A stretch of DNA of 36,041 bases from Pseudomonadales bacterium (GTDB lineage Bacteria > Pseudomonadota > Gammaproteobacteria > Pseudomonadales > Pseudohongiellaceae): contig JALRBQ010000083.1 in NCBI GenBank assembly GCA_023257655.1, forward strand, positions 1 to 36,041, read 5' to 3'. Position 1 is the stretch's first letter. Each line of letters opens with the position of its first letter. The position numbers and the translations under genes were made by a program. The notes beneath the pieces were generated by a model, which saw only the letters and a list, made by a program, of their open reading frames with translations, made no database searches and was not told the origin of the DNA. Of the stretch, positions 16,606 through 24,906 are shown piece after piece.

Positions 16606-16854
16606 TTTTAACTTGGTGAAATATTATGAGTGACATATCCAGAAAGAGGGAATCAAAGTGTAGGCTTCTACAGCATAGAGCGGGTCCTTCTGACCCTCTT
16701 AGCCGTGACGGATACTTGATACACCTATGATTTTCAGTAGCGGCAAGTGTTTACAAGTTTGTTTACAACGACCCCGTCTCTCTAAATAAATCTTACCCCC
16801 CCCCTTTCTGGCACAAGATTTTGCTGAAGCCCGGTTTCATCGATGGGTAGCAGA

Positions 16855-17778
16855 TCAGTGCAACTCCAACCAGGCTTTCATCATATTACTGACCTTGTCA
16901 GGCACCGCTTGGTGCGGCCAGTGGCTGACACCGGGAATGGTGACTAGGGTCCAGTCTGATGCCAGGAACTCCCAGGTGTTGTTCAACCCTTCGGGCAATA
17001 GCGCCGTGTCTGTCAGGCCATGAAACTGCAGGACCGGGGCCTGCACCTGCGGCAATTCCAGGAACGCGCCGGCCGTGTAGGGGTCACGGGGATAATTGGC
17101 GCGGTAGTAATTCATCATTGCCTCGAAGCTGGAGCGGCCGAACGCCTCAAGGTAGCGTGCGTGCAGCGCCGGATCGCCACGGGACAGCGAGGTTGCCAGC
17201 ACTTCGGCGCTCAGGTTTTCATGGGAGTTAGGCTGCTGAAACCTGCGCGCATAGGCGGAGTTTTCGTGTTGTTGCCCAAACCTGGCTAACTCCCTGACCA
17301 GGCTACGGGGGTGCGGCAGGTTCATGATGATCAGGCGCTCAGTCATCTCGGGTTTTAGCGCCGCGAAGCTCCAGGCGATGCCACCACCCCAATCATGCCC
17401 GACCACCGTGGCGCTGCTTTGGCCTTCGGCGCGAATCACCGCCGCCACGTCTTCCACCAGTATGTCCAGCGTGTAATTCTCCACTCCTTGCGGCTGGTCA
17501 CTCAGGTTGTAGCCGCGCGTGTCCATGGCGGCGACGGTATAGTCGCCGGCCAGGGCCTGCATCTGGTGACGCCAGGTATACCAGTAATCGGGAAAGCCAT
17601 GCACCATGACGATAAGGGGGCCACTGCCCATCACGGCATAGTGTATGCGCACGCCATTGTTATCCGCATAGCGGTGCTCCACTTGTTCGGTCACGTCCTG
17701 GGCCAGGACCGGGTTGCCGAGGATTACGCGGAGGGCCAGTAGCACGCCAAACACGGATTGGCGAAATTGAATTGTCAT
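16855..17778 (-). CDS. Exported epoxide-hydrolase-like alpha/beta hydrolase
   Basis: 307 residues with a signal peptide (hydrophobic to about residue 25, LAQ cleavage). The alpha/beta-hydrolase fold shows the oxyanion motif VMVHGFPDYWYTWR (H60-G-F-P), the nucleophile elbow VVGHDWGG with Asp129, and the catalytic His in GVSHWPHQ (H286). An Asp nucleophile with HGFP is typical of soluble epoxide hydrolases and haloalkane dehalogenase relatives; tyrosines in the lid (NYYRANYPRDP) favour epoxide hydrolysis. Export is unusual for this family and matches its two exported operon partners. The substrate is unknown. The start has AGGAAC upstream. Confidence 0.87.
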   Translation of the reverse strand: MTIQFRQSVFGVLLALRVILGNPVLAQDVTEQVEHRYADNNGVRIHYAVMGSGPLIVMVHGFPDYWYTWRHQMQALAGDYTVAAMDTRGYNLSDQPQGVENYTLDILVEDVAAVIRAEGQSSATVVGHDWGGGIAWSFAALKPEMTERLIIMNLPHPRSLVRELARFGQQHENSAYARRFQQPNSHENLSAEVLATSLSRGDPALHARYLEAFGRSSFEAMMNYYRANYPRDPYTAGAFLELPQVQAPVLQFHGLTDTALLPEGLNNTWEFLASDWTLVTIPGVSHWPHQAVPDKVSNMMKAWLELH

Positions 17779-17877
17779 CGTTTGTTCCTGAATAAATCGA
17801 CTGAAGAGAAAGCCTGATCAGATAGCCTGAATAGTCTCACTTGGATGTGCGGCGAACTGAAGACGCGGGGACCAGTG

Positions 17878-18987
17878 CTACAGTTCCAGGTTCGGTACCG
17901 ACCACGGCGAGTTCGGGTCCTCCCACTGGCGCAGTGCGAACACATTTCCATCGATGTCATGGGCATAAACTTGCCAGTAGTCACCGAGCAATACCGGCTC
18001 GCTGACGAACTCCACACCCAGGTCGCTCATGCGCTGGTACTCTGCCTGAATGTCGCCGACTTCCAGCGAATAGGAATAGCCAGGGGCGGTGACAGCTCGC
18101 TTGCCGGCAGGCGCGGGTGTTGCGGGGTTCACGTATTCCCAGAACTCCATGGACTTCCTTGTCTGCGCCATGCGGAAGAACATGACCCGCAGCGACACGT
18201 TGTCGATGTCGGTCGCGTCATCGAAGGTTGGCCGACCCTCGATGTCCGCCGTGCGATAGGGATTAAAACCCATGATAGTGGAGTAGTAGTCGGTCAGGCG
18301 CTCGATGTCATGGGTGACTAGGGCCACCTGGGTCATCCAAATGTCGAATCCCTGTGCTATCCACTCGGGGCTGCGTGTGTCGCCGCCCAATCGCGCAAAA
18401 TCCAGTTGCTCCAGCTCCAGCATGTTGCCTTCCGGGTCATAACCGTAGGCATAGGTTACGCCCTGCCCCAACAGGTCGACCGGGCCGTCGCCGCGGCTGA
18501 GCATCTGCGCCCCGGCGCGTTTGAATTTGCCGTAGCCCGATACGTGCGCGGGTGACTGAAAACACGTGTGGGTCATGCCAGGACCCTGTACCGGCATGTT
18601 GCTGATTGGCAGGTCACGGTTATGGCTGAACTCGATGAGCTCGAACAGCATGTTCGGCGCTTCCAGCACGGCAATCTCGTACTCCACATTGGCGCGGCCA
18701 AATAAGTTATCCGCCGCCGCGTTGTTGCGCACGACTTCCCGGCGCACGAGTTTGAACTCCGTGGCCGCCTGGTAGAACGCGAGGGACGCATCCAGATCGC
18801 GCACGGATAAGCCGATATGGTTCACCCCCATCAGGCTGGTCGGGGAATCGTGGAGCGTGGCATCGGGATCAATTTCGTAGGCGCTGGCCTGGGCCGCGAA
18901 CAGCACGATAGAGACCGCCAACAACAGTGAGCACCAGGAACGCGATTCGTTGCGAACTGTGTTGTGGGAAAGAAGAAAATTCATCAT
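17878..18987 (-). CDS. Exported double VOC (glyoxalase/dioxygenase-fold) protein
   Basis: About 369 residues. The start is the first of two adjacent ATGs, with AGGAG six bases upstream. A signal peptide (SLLLAVSIVLFAAQASA) is followed by two vicinal-oxygen-chelate domains. The first, about 30-175, has MGVNHIGLSVRDLDASLAFY and metal-ligand-like His and Glu in MTHTCFQ and MLELEQLDF. The second, about 185-360, has VALVTHDIERLTDYYSTIMG and GYSYSLEVGDIQAEYQRM. VOC enzymes include glyoxalases, extradiol dioxygenases and epoxide- or C-C-bond-acting enzymes, so the reaction cannot be fixed. It lies between the dehydrogenase and the epoxide-hydrolase-like gene on one strand with about 100-base gaps. 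Confidence 0.82.
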   Translation of the reverse strand: MMNFLLSHNTVRNESRSWCSLLLAVSIVLFAAQASAYEIDPDATLHDSPTSLMGVNHIGLSVRDLDASLAFYQAATEFKLVRREVVRNNAAADNLFGRANVEYEIAVLEAPNMLFELIEFSHNRDLPISNMPVQGPGMTHTCFQSPAHVSGYGKFKRAGAQMLSRGDGPVDLLGQGVTYAYGYDPEGNMLELEQLDFARLGGDTRSPEWIAQGFDIWMTQVALVTHDIERLTDYYSTIMGFNPYRTADIEGRPTFDDATDIDNVSLRVMFFRMAQTRKSMEFWEYVNPATPAPAGKRAVTAPGYSYSLEVGDIQAEYQRMSDLGVEFVSEPVLLGDYWQVYAHDIDGNVFALRQWEDPNSPWSVPNLEL

Positions 18988-19083
18988 GCAAGACTCCTGG
19001 ATCGTTTGCTCAAACCTGGCGTCACAACTTTCGGCAATCGCGATCGCCAATTAAAAATGGCGGTGGACAAACTGGCCGCCCGC

Positions 19084-20940
19084 CTATTCCCCGTTCAGGG
19101 AGTACACGAGCAACACATTGCCCGGTGCTTCCGCCCACTTCTCATAGCCCGAGGTGACGAACACCTGCCCGTTCATGATCACGGGGCCGTCGGCCTCGAT
19201 AGAACCGCCGGTTGCCGCGATGCCATTGCGCGTGCCGAAGCTCTGGCGCGTGTTGGTCTCCCACAGGATACTGCCGTCCTCGGCATCGAATGCCCGCAAG
19301 ATGCCATCCAGGCCACCGGCAAACACGACGTCGGCCGTGCTGCTGACGGCGGCGGAAATACCCTGCCAGCAGAGGAAGGGACCGGGTTCACACTTGTTCG
19401 GTAAGTCGTTGCGCCAGAGAATCTCGCCGGAGCTGAGTTGCAGGGCGTGAACGCCGGGATGGCCCTCACCCACGTTATACGGGTTATTGGTGGGCAGGTC
19501 GGATATGCCGACAAAGAGCTTCTCGCCGTTGCTGCTCATGCCATAGTGTACGCCGCCCATAGTGCCACCACTGCCGCCACGGCGCTCCCATACCAGCGTG
19601 CCGTCGTTGGCGGGGTCCAGTGCGTAGACCATGCCGGATTTCTGGCCGACTAGAATCAGTTCCCTGCCGTTCTCGTCCCGGGTCAGTATCGGTGAGGCGC
19701 CGATATCGTAGTCGGGCCCATTCTCTTCCGGGCAGTTTGGCGTACCGCGCGAGCAGGCGCCATTCCAGGCATCGTCGCGGGTCAGCTGCGCGCTCCAGAC
19801 TATCTGGCCAGTCCCGAGGTCCATAGCCAGTACGGCATCGCTGTAGGCATTGGCCGGCGAGGAATAATTCTCCCCGGTGCCGGCATATACCAGGTTGCGC
19901 TGCGCATCGATGGTGGGGCTGGACCAGATGGGTGCGCCCGAAGGGCCGTACTGCTGTATGCCCGCGGTGCTCAGGATGGTCGGGCGCGGCTCGTCGGTGG
20001 TGTAGGTGCGCCACCGCTCTTCACCGGTGCGGATATCCAGCGCCACCAGAGCCCCGCGAAAGGTACAACAGGAATAACCAACCCGGGCGGCCAATAACAC
20101 TTCCAGTGACGACACCGGAACGATGACCGTGTCTTGATGGGCGATAACGGAGCCCGTGATCGTGGACTGGGGGTGAGCGTGTACGTCTGTCTTCCACTTC
20201 AGCGCCCCGGTGTGTGCATCGATGGCGTAGGCCTGGCCGCTGAAGTCACCGAAGAGCAGGGTTTCCGGCACACCCGCGTCAGTGGTGTCGACGAAAATGG
20301 CACCGCGCACTTCGGCATCGGCAGTGAAGGTCCACCAGGGACAGCCGTTGGCATTGTCCAGCGCATACACGGTGCCATCCTGGCTGCCGATGAACGTCAC
20401 CTCTGGCGTGACCACCGGCTGTGAGCGCGTGCGCGTCGCGCCCGGAAAGGCAAAGGCCCACTTCAACTGCAGTTGATTGACATTGCTTTTGTTCAGAATG
20501 GTTTCATTAGCTTGATGGCGTGTGTTGCCCGCCGTGCCGCCCCAGCCGTTCCAGGCCACGGCCCGGGTTAGTGGCGAGGATGCCGCGCGGGTTGCTTCGC
20601 AGTTGAAGCCTACCGTCTCGATGCGTGCTTCATCGTAGCGGTCCCCGGTCAGGTAGTAGGCGATATTGCGTTTCTGTGCCCGGGTTAACGCCATGCCTGA
20701 GGTCGCCATCGACCCGAACTCCAACGCATCGACGATGCGTCTGGGTGTGTACAGTTCGAACGCGGCCCGTTGCGGCGCCTCCAGCATGGCACCCTCGTGG
20801 CATTCCGCGCAAAACAGTGTGTATTGAGCTTCCCCCTCCGCGCGTTCTGCATCGTCCGGCGCCGGCTGCGCCAGGACCAGCGCGGGCGCAAGGCTCAGCC
20901 ACAGGGCAATACAAGACCGGGTTTGCTTTTTTGATCCCAT
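19084..20940 (-). CDS. PQQ-dependent alcohol dehydrogenase with N-terminal cytochrome c
   Basis: 618 residues. The signal peptide ends near residue 25. A cytochrome c domain follows, with heme motif CAECH (C44, C47, H48) and likely axial Met at 78 or 83. The rest is an eight-bladed PQQ propeller with repeated W-type blades (GTVYALD, GQAYAIDAHTGALKW, GALVALDIRTGEERW, GMVYALDPANDG, GVHALQLSSGEILW, GILRAFDAEDGSILW). Adjacent Cys291-Cys292 are the vicinal pair typical of PQQ alcohol dehydrogenases. Heme-first order resembles polyvinyl-alcohol dehydrogenase rather than the usual C-terminal heme of quinohemoprotein ADHs. It should oxidise an alcohol in the periplasm and pass electrons to cytochrome c. 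AGGA precedes the start. Confidence 0.88.
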   Translation of the reverse strand: MGSKKQTRSCIALWLSLAPALVLAQPAPDDAERAEGEAQYTLFCAECHEGAMLEAPQRAAFELYTPRRIVDALEFGSMATSGMALTRAQKRNIAYYLTGDRYDEARIETVGFNCEATRAASSPLTRAVAWNGWGGTAGNTRHQANETILNKSNVNQLQLKWAFAFPGATRTRSQPVVTPEVTFIGSQDGTVYALDNANGCPWWTFTADAEVRGAIFVDTTDAGVPETLLFGDFSGQAYAIDAHTGALKWKTDVHAHPQSTITGSVIAHQDTVIVPVSSLEVLLAARVGYSCCTFRGALVALDIRTGEERWRTYTTDEPRPTILSTAGIQQYGPSGAPIWSSPTIDAQRNLVYAGTGENYSSPANAYSDAVLAMDLGTGQIVWSAQLTRDDAWNGACSRGTPNCPEENGPDYDIGASPILTRDENGRELILVGQKSGMVYALDPANDGTLVWERRGGSGGTMGGVHYGMSSNGEKLFVGISDLPTNNPYNVGEGHPGVHALQLSSGEILWRNDLPNKCEPGPFLCWQGISAAVSSTADVVFAGGLDGILRAFDAEDGSILWETNTRQSFGTRNGIAATGGSIEADGPVIMNGQVFVTSGYEKWAEAPGNVLLVYSLNGE

Positions 20941-21022
20941 GTTCTAGTTCCTGTCCTGTTTACGTTCCTGGTGTTGTTCGCTTTGCCTTTTTGCTTTGCC
21001 TGCCTACCGGCCGGAAATCCAG

Positions 21023-21041
21023 TAATGAATAGCATTCATTA
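21023..21041. promoter_or_regulatory. Candidate TetR operator 1
   Basis: Perfect palindrome TAATGAAT-AGC-ATTCATTA, 8-base arms, about 80 bases upstream of the PQQ dehydrogenase start. Its core TGAATAGCATTCA matches a second site in the same divergent gap. Confidence 0.65.
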
Positions 21042-21169
21042 TTCGTGCAGTAATCGGCAAAATCTCGCTTGATCGCTGAACATCGTAGTCATTATTAATG
21101 GGAATTACAAACCTATTTTAGCGTCTCTTTTGAATACTACTTGCTAACGTCGCGCCCTGATTTAATTAT

Positions 21170-21182
21170 TGAATTGCGTTCA
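21170..21182. promoter_or_regulatory. Candidate TetR operator 2
   Basis: TGAATTGCGTTCA differs from operator 1 at only two of thirteen bases, giving the shared consensus TGAATWGCRTTCA. It lies 18 to 57 bases upstream of the possible TetR start codons, a position suited to autorepression. Confidence 0.6.
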
Positions 21183-21238
21183 CTATTGTGGCACTTTAGA
21201 TGCCATTCACCGGCAAGCACCAGCGGAACGCGTCTTTC

Positions 21239-21925
21239 ATGAGCATTGTGGCCCTCACCAAAGTACCGCGCCCATCGAAAGAGCAGCGCATCGACACGAT
21301 TGTCGAGTCGGCACGCAAGGTGTTCTGTGCTTGCGGGTTCGAGAAGGGCTCGATCGTCGATATCGCAGCCGATGCGGGCATCGCGGAAGGCACGATCTAT
21401 CGCTACTTCGATGGCAAGCGCGGCCTGCTTGATGAGGTGCTGCGACGGCACTACGCGGCCATCTTCGACGACGTCCAGCAAACCCTGCCGGCTATTGAAG
21501 GCTATGGCAATCGCCTGCGCTATCTGATTCGACGCGTACTGCTGGCCATTTCCAGTAATCGGGGCATGTGCGGGCTCATCACCCGTGACCTGCGGCAGTT
21601 CGATACCACGCAGCCCTCGCTGGCGCAGTCGCTCAATCACCAGATCGGCATCTTAATGGCGGACGAAATCAAGGCGGGCATCAAGCGCGGTGATTTTAGA
21701 TCCGACGTCTCTCCAGGCATTGTGTGCGACATGATTGGTGGCGGGCTGGAGCTGATCGCCTGGTCCTACATGACGAACGGCAAGGCGATTGATGTGGACA
21801 AGGTAACGAATGCGATTTCACGCACGGTGCTCTCCGGTATCGAGTCGAACAATGCGACCACCGCGTCCCTTGCCAGCCTGGTCACGCGGTTGGAACAAAC
21901 GGCTGACCGCCTGGACTCTGCGTGA
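21239..21925 (+). CDS. TetR-family transcriptional regulator
   Basis: 228 residues from MSIVALTKV; a frame-open start 13 codons upstream (21200) is possible and neither has a strong ribosome site. The N-terminal TetR helix-turn-helix is clear: RIDTIVESARKVFCACGFEKGSIVDIAADAG then IAEGTIYRYFDGKRGLLDEVL, about residues 16-65. The C-terminal helical domain binds an unknown ligand. The gene is divergent from the PQQ dehydrogenase, and two matching palindromes lie between them. The simplest model is a repressor of the cargo genes and of itself that releases DNA when the substrate or a product binds. Confidence 0.9.
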   Translation: MSIVALTKVPRPSKEQRIDTIVESARKVFCACGFEKGSIVDIAADAGIAEGTIYRYFDGKRGLLDEVLRRHYAAIFDDVQQTLPAIEGYGNRLRYLIRRVLLAISSNRGMCGLITRDLRQFDTTQPSLAQSLNHQIGILMADEIKAGIKRGDFRSDVSPGIVCDMIGGGLELIAWSYMTNGKAIDVDKVTNAISRTVLSGIESNNATTASLASLVTRLEQTADRLDSA

Positions 21926-22121
21926 GCTTTGCATCACCCGATTGCAACTTCTTTACGCCTGCGGCGCGTGTGAAGCCAAGAACAGAGCTGAGCCTGTTCA
22001 TGGTCACCTGCCACGTGCGCGCGACGCCTGCTGACAGGTCGCCGAACTGATTCGAGCCAGCTAAACAATAATCACATTCGTGCTCGACTGTTATTGGACT
22101 AAATGCAAGGGAGAAAACCAA

Positions 22122-23180
22122 ATGGGACCTATGCCTCAGAACGGCACCGTCGCGGTGACAGGGAGCGCCGGATTTATCGGCGGCTGGATCGTGCGAACGT
22201 TGCTGGACAAGGGCTACCGGGTGCGCGCCTGCGTGCGCGATGCCAACGACGGAGTCAAAACCGGTTTTCTGCGAGCCATGCCCGGTTATGCATCCGGGCG
22301 CCTGACCCTGCATTCAGCAGACCTGGACAAGGCGGGTTGTTTTGACACTATCTTCAAAGGCTGCCAGGGCGTCGCCCACGTGTCGCATGTGTCCACCTAT
22401 AACGACCAGGACTACGTGCAGAAGGTGTATGACCACATCATCAACAGCATCAACCTGTCGGAGTCGGTCAGCCGCGTCGTGGTGACGTCCAGCATCGCCG
22501 CTGTCATTGGCGAAACCGATATACAGGAGTTGGTGCGTCGGCCCGTGTGTGATGAGGACCGCTACCCGGATGAGACCAACCCGCAGCGCTCCGCCAAAGG
22601 GGGCCAGGGCTATTCCATCGGCAAGATATTGCTGGAACGGGCATTTGCCGATGCAGCCGAGGCCAGCGGCCGGTGGGACGCGATTACCTGCTGCCCCGGT
22701 GACAATGTGGGCCCCATCCTCGCCACGCATCAGAAAGAAGTCGGCCCCTGGCAACACAACGTCGAGACCATGCTGCTGGGGCAATACACCGAGAATGTCA
22801 TCGGCGCCTACCGCCCGTGGTGGACCGTGGATGTCCGTGATACCGCGGAGGCGCACGTTCGCATGCTGGAAAGTGAAAAGGTGAAGAACGGGGAACGCTT
22901 CATCGCGTGGTCGACCGACTCGCGAGAAGTGGACGATGTGTGCGCCAGCATCGACCGTCTGCTGCCGGAGCTCGGTTTTGCCGGCGGGACCAAAGTAGAC
23001 CCCTTCCCCGCGCCCATCCAGGCACGAAAAGCCGAATTCCAGGCCGCGTGGGGCGGCTGCGAACTGCGCAACGAGCGCATCCGCAAGACACTCGGCATGG
23101 AATTTCGGCCGCTCGATACGTCGCTACGTGACTGCGTGGAATCACTCCTGGTGCATGGGGTGAACGTAAAGACCCAATAA
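22122..23180 (+). CDS. DFR-like NAD(P)-dependent reductase (extended SDR)
   Basis: 352 residues. The start at MGPMPQNG follows AAGGGAG. The N-terminal Rossmann motif TGSAGFIGGWIVRTLLDKGY (GxxGxxG) and the YSIGK active site (Tyr-x3-Lys), with VTSSIAAV supplying the Ser, place it among extended short-chain dehydrogenases near dihydroflavonol reductase and aldehyde reductases. It has no signal peptide, so it acts in the cytoplasm, unlike its three exported neighbours. It follows the TetR gene after a 196-base gap in which I see no other gene or hairpin. It could reduce a carbonyl product of the periplasmic steps; this is inference. Confidence 0.85.
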   Translation: MGPMPQNGTVAVTGSAGFIGGWIVRTLLDKGYRVRACVRDANDGVKTGFLRAMPGYASGRLTLHSADLDKAGCFDTIFKGCQGVAHVSHVSTYNDQDYVQKVYDHIINSINLSESVSRVVVTSSIAAVIGETDIQELVRRPVCDEDRYPDETNPQRSAKGGQGYSIGKILLERAFADAAEASGRWDAITCCPGDNVGPILATHQKEVGPWQHNVETMLLGQYTENVIGAYRPWWTVDVRDTAEAHVRMLESEKVKNGERFIAWSTDSREVDDVCASIDRLLPELGFAGGTKVDPFPAPIQARKAEFQAAWGGCELRNERIRKTLGMEFRPLDTSLRDCVESLLVHGVNVKTQ

Positions 23181-23231
23181 ATAAGGGGTTGGATTCAGGG
23201 TCAAAGTAAAACCTGTTTCGCGTGAATAAAA

Positions 23232-23268
23232 GGGGTCAGATTTAATTTTCCTGATTGAATCTGCCCCC
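23232..23268. repeat. REP-like palindrome (GGGGTCAGATT type)
   Basis: GGGGTCAGATT (23232-23242) pairs with AATCTGCCCCC (23258-23268) with one mismatch. A degenerate relative, GGGTCAAAGTAAAA, lies about 35 bases upstream. GGGGTCAGATT-type hairpins commonly flank RAYT (REP-associated Y1) transposases in gammaproteobacteria, from memory of such elements. No RAYT gene remains here. Confidence 0.55.
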
Positions 23269-23279
23269 CACCTTTTTCT

Positions 23280-23432
23280 TTAGAGACCCCTCCACTTACG
23301 CAATACCCGAATCAAAAAATCCGCGCGGAGCTCCGACATACGTTCAAGCACTGCTGCCATCTCGCCTTCTGGCACACTCCAGTATGACCTTTCCCCTGAA
23401 ATAGCACCAATTAATAGATCACAAGCAAGCGA
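23280..23432 (-). pseudogene. Gene fragment next to the IS3 element
   Basis: An in-frame stretch of about 50 codons with protein-like composition, containing YWSVPEGEMAAVLERMSEL and ending in RADFLIRVLRKWRGL before a TAA. It lacks a plausible start with ribosome site, and a stop lies just upstream. It ends about 30 bases from the left inverted repeat of the IS. I read it as the C-terminal remnant of a lost gene; the family is not recognised. Confidence 0.4.
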
Positions 23433-23538
23433 TCAATATTAATCGATAAAGCAAAAAATGCGCCACGGCGTAAGCTTCCCCAAATAAGACACAGGCAATA
23501 AGTAGGGCTTTCTGGCATTTTATAGCCAGGAGGTTCAC

Positions 23539-23805
23539 ATGAAGAAGTCACGATTTACGGAAAGCAAGATTGTCTCGATCCTGAAAGAGGCTGATTCCGG
23601 AATGCAGGTCAAGGAGCTATGCCGCAAGCATGGCATCAGTGATGCTACTTACTACAACTGGAAAGCCAAATATGGTGGCCTGGATGCCTCGGAGCTGAAG
23701 CGCCTCAAAGAGCTGGAAGCAGAGAATGCCAAGCTGAAGCGGATGTATGCCGATCTGGCGCTGGAAAACTCCGCCATGAAGGATCTGATAACAAAAAAGC
23801 TGTAA
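23539..23805 (+). CDS. IS3-family transposase OrfA
   Basis: 88 residues with the HTH_Tnp_1 fold (FTESKIVSILKEADSGMQVKELCRKHGISDATYYNWK) and a C-terminal leucine-zipper-like helix (LKRLKELEAENAKLKRMYADL) used for dimer formation. CAGGAGG-type ribosome site upstream. The last codons ACA AAA AAG CTG TAA contain the slippery heptamer that feeds ribosomes into orfB. Confidence 0.93.
   Translation: MKKSRFTESKIVSILKEADSGMQVKELCRKHGISDATYYNWKAKYGGLDASELKRLKELEAENAKLKRMYADLALENSAMKDLITKKL
23793..23799 (+). other. Programmed -1 frameshift site of the IS3 element
   Basis: A-AAA-AAG in the orfA frame, two codons before its stop. Slipping back one base enters GCT GTA ACG, which stays open into orfB without a stop, giving an OrfAB transposase. 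The heptamer is the classic bacterial -1 signal. Confidence 0.85.
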
Positions 23806-23840
23806 CGCCGACTAGGAAACGAGAAGCAGCAGACTACCTT

Positions 23841-24653
23841 GTGCAGGAGAAAGGGCTCTCTATTGTCCGGTCCTGCGATTGTGTTGGGCTCTCCAGGTCG
23901 GCGTATTACCGCGTTCCTCCACATTGGACGGTTCGCGATGCAGAGGTCATTTCGGCATTGGCCAGCTTGGTTGAGGAGCGTCCTAGCCGGGGATTCTGGA
24001 AGTGTCGAAAGATACTGCGCCGCCGGGGTCAGCCCTGGAATCACAAGCGGATTTATCGAGTGTATTGCCTGATGAAACTGAACCTGAAGTGCAAGGCCAA
24101 GAAACGGCTACCCAAGCGATTACGGGCAGAGCTCTATGTTCCGCAGTTTCCGGATTCGGTGTGGTCTGCAGACTTCATGTCCGACCAGTTGTGGACAGGC
24201 AAGCGCTTTCGAACTTTCAATGTCGCTGATGACTTCAACCGGGAGATCTTACATATAGAGATCGATACCTCGATTACCTCACAGCGCCTTGTCAGAGTGT
24301 TTGAACGAATCAAGCAGCAGAGGGGATTGCCTGAAGTGTTACGGACAGACAATGGTCCGGAGTTCCTGGGCGAGACTTTCACCTCATGGGCCGAAGAGAA
24401 CGGGATGGCGATCCAATACATACAACCTGGCAAGCCAAATCAAAATGCTTACATTGAGCGCTTTAATCGCACTTACCGGGATGAAGTATTGAGCCAATAC
24501 CTGTTCACTTCCCTTGAGCACGTCAGGGAAGCGACGTGGCAATGGATGCTGGAATACAACGAAGAAAGACCGCATGACTCATTGGGTGACCTCACACCTT
24601 TGGAAGCCCGTTTACAATCAGCCAGAAACTCTACTTTTGAACTGTCTACTTGA
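23841..24653 (+). CDS. IS3-family transposase OrfB (rve integrase core)
   Basis: 270 residues from a GTG; the frame is open back to the slippery site in orfA, so the natural product is probably the OrfAB fusion. An HTH_21 region (EERPSRGFWKCRKILRRRG) precedes the DDE core: first Asp in SVWSADFMSD, second in LRTDNGPEFLG, Glu in QNAYIERFNRTYRDEVL, with the family ending YNEERPHDSLGDLTP. All three catalytic residues are present. Confidence 0.93.
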   Translation: MQEKGLSIVRSCDCVGLSRSAYYRVPPHWTVRDAEVISALASLVEERPSRGFWKCRKILRRRGQPWNHKRIYRVYCLMKLNLKCKAKKRLPKRLRAELYVPQFPDSVWSADFMSDQLWTGKRFRTFNVADDFNREILHIEIDTSITSQRLVRVFERIKQQRGLPEVLRTDNGPEFLGETFTSWAEENGMAIQYIQPGKPNQNAYIERFNRTYRDEVLSQYLFTSLEHVREATWQWMLEYNEERPHDSLGDLTPLEARLQSARNSTFELST

Positions 24654-24906
24654 CGGGGAAGCTTACGCCTTGGCATTGAGGCAGGGAATTCGTCAGGTCA
24701 AGAGTTAAATCGCTCCACGTCTGTCTCAGGGGCTATATGCGCCATTTCAGGCAGCGTTGGAGACTAAAATCACGCCACTATTGCTTATAACCTGTTATAT
24801 AGGCATCCAATTCGCAAATTAGTCTATTTTTGATTATGACGGTCGGACGACTACACCTTGCATCAATAACTGAGTTAGTCTCCGGCCGTTAATCTGGGGT
24901 TAATTT

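Larger units (their letters stand above)
23462..24674 (+). mobile_element. IS3-family insertion sequence
   Basis: About 1.2 kb, flanked by 20-base inverted repeats GCCAMGGCGTAAGCTTCCCC at 23462-23481 and (inverted) 24655-24674, one mismatch. Inside are orfA and orfB with a canonical A-AAA-AAG slippery site. All catalytic residues are intact, so it is probably active. No clear target duplication is visible, and the ends do not carry the usual TG...CA of the family, so the outer limits may be off by a few bases. Confidence 0.85.

Noticed and set aside
16626-16730. 34-codon frame after the helicase gene
   Set aside because: It has no ribosome site and its composition is not protein-like; chance is the simpler explanation.
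16796-16804. Run of nine C
   Set aside because: Possibly a phase-variation tract, but it lies in no gene and next to no recognisable promoter; length may also be a sequencing artefact.
16559-16854. An internal attachment site separating the satellite module from the cargo
   Set aside because: I looked for CGCTGGTACCA between 11548 and 24963 and found no further copy, so tandem islands are not supported.
23455-24682. Target-site duplication of the IS3 element
   Set aside because: Flanks (AATGC left, ATTGA right) do not match as a 3-5 base direct repeat.
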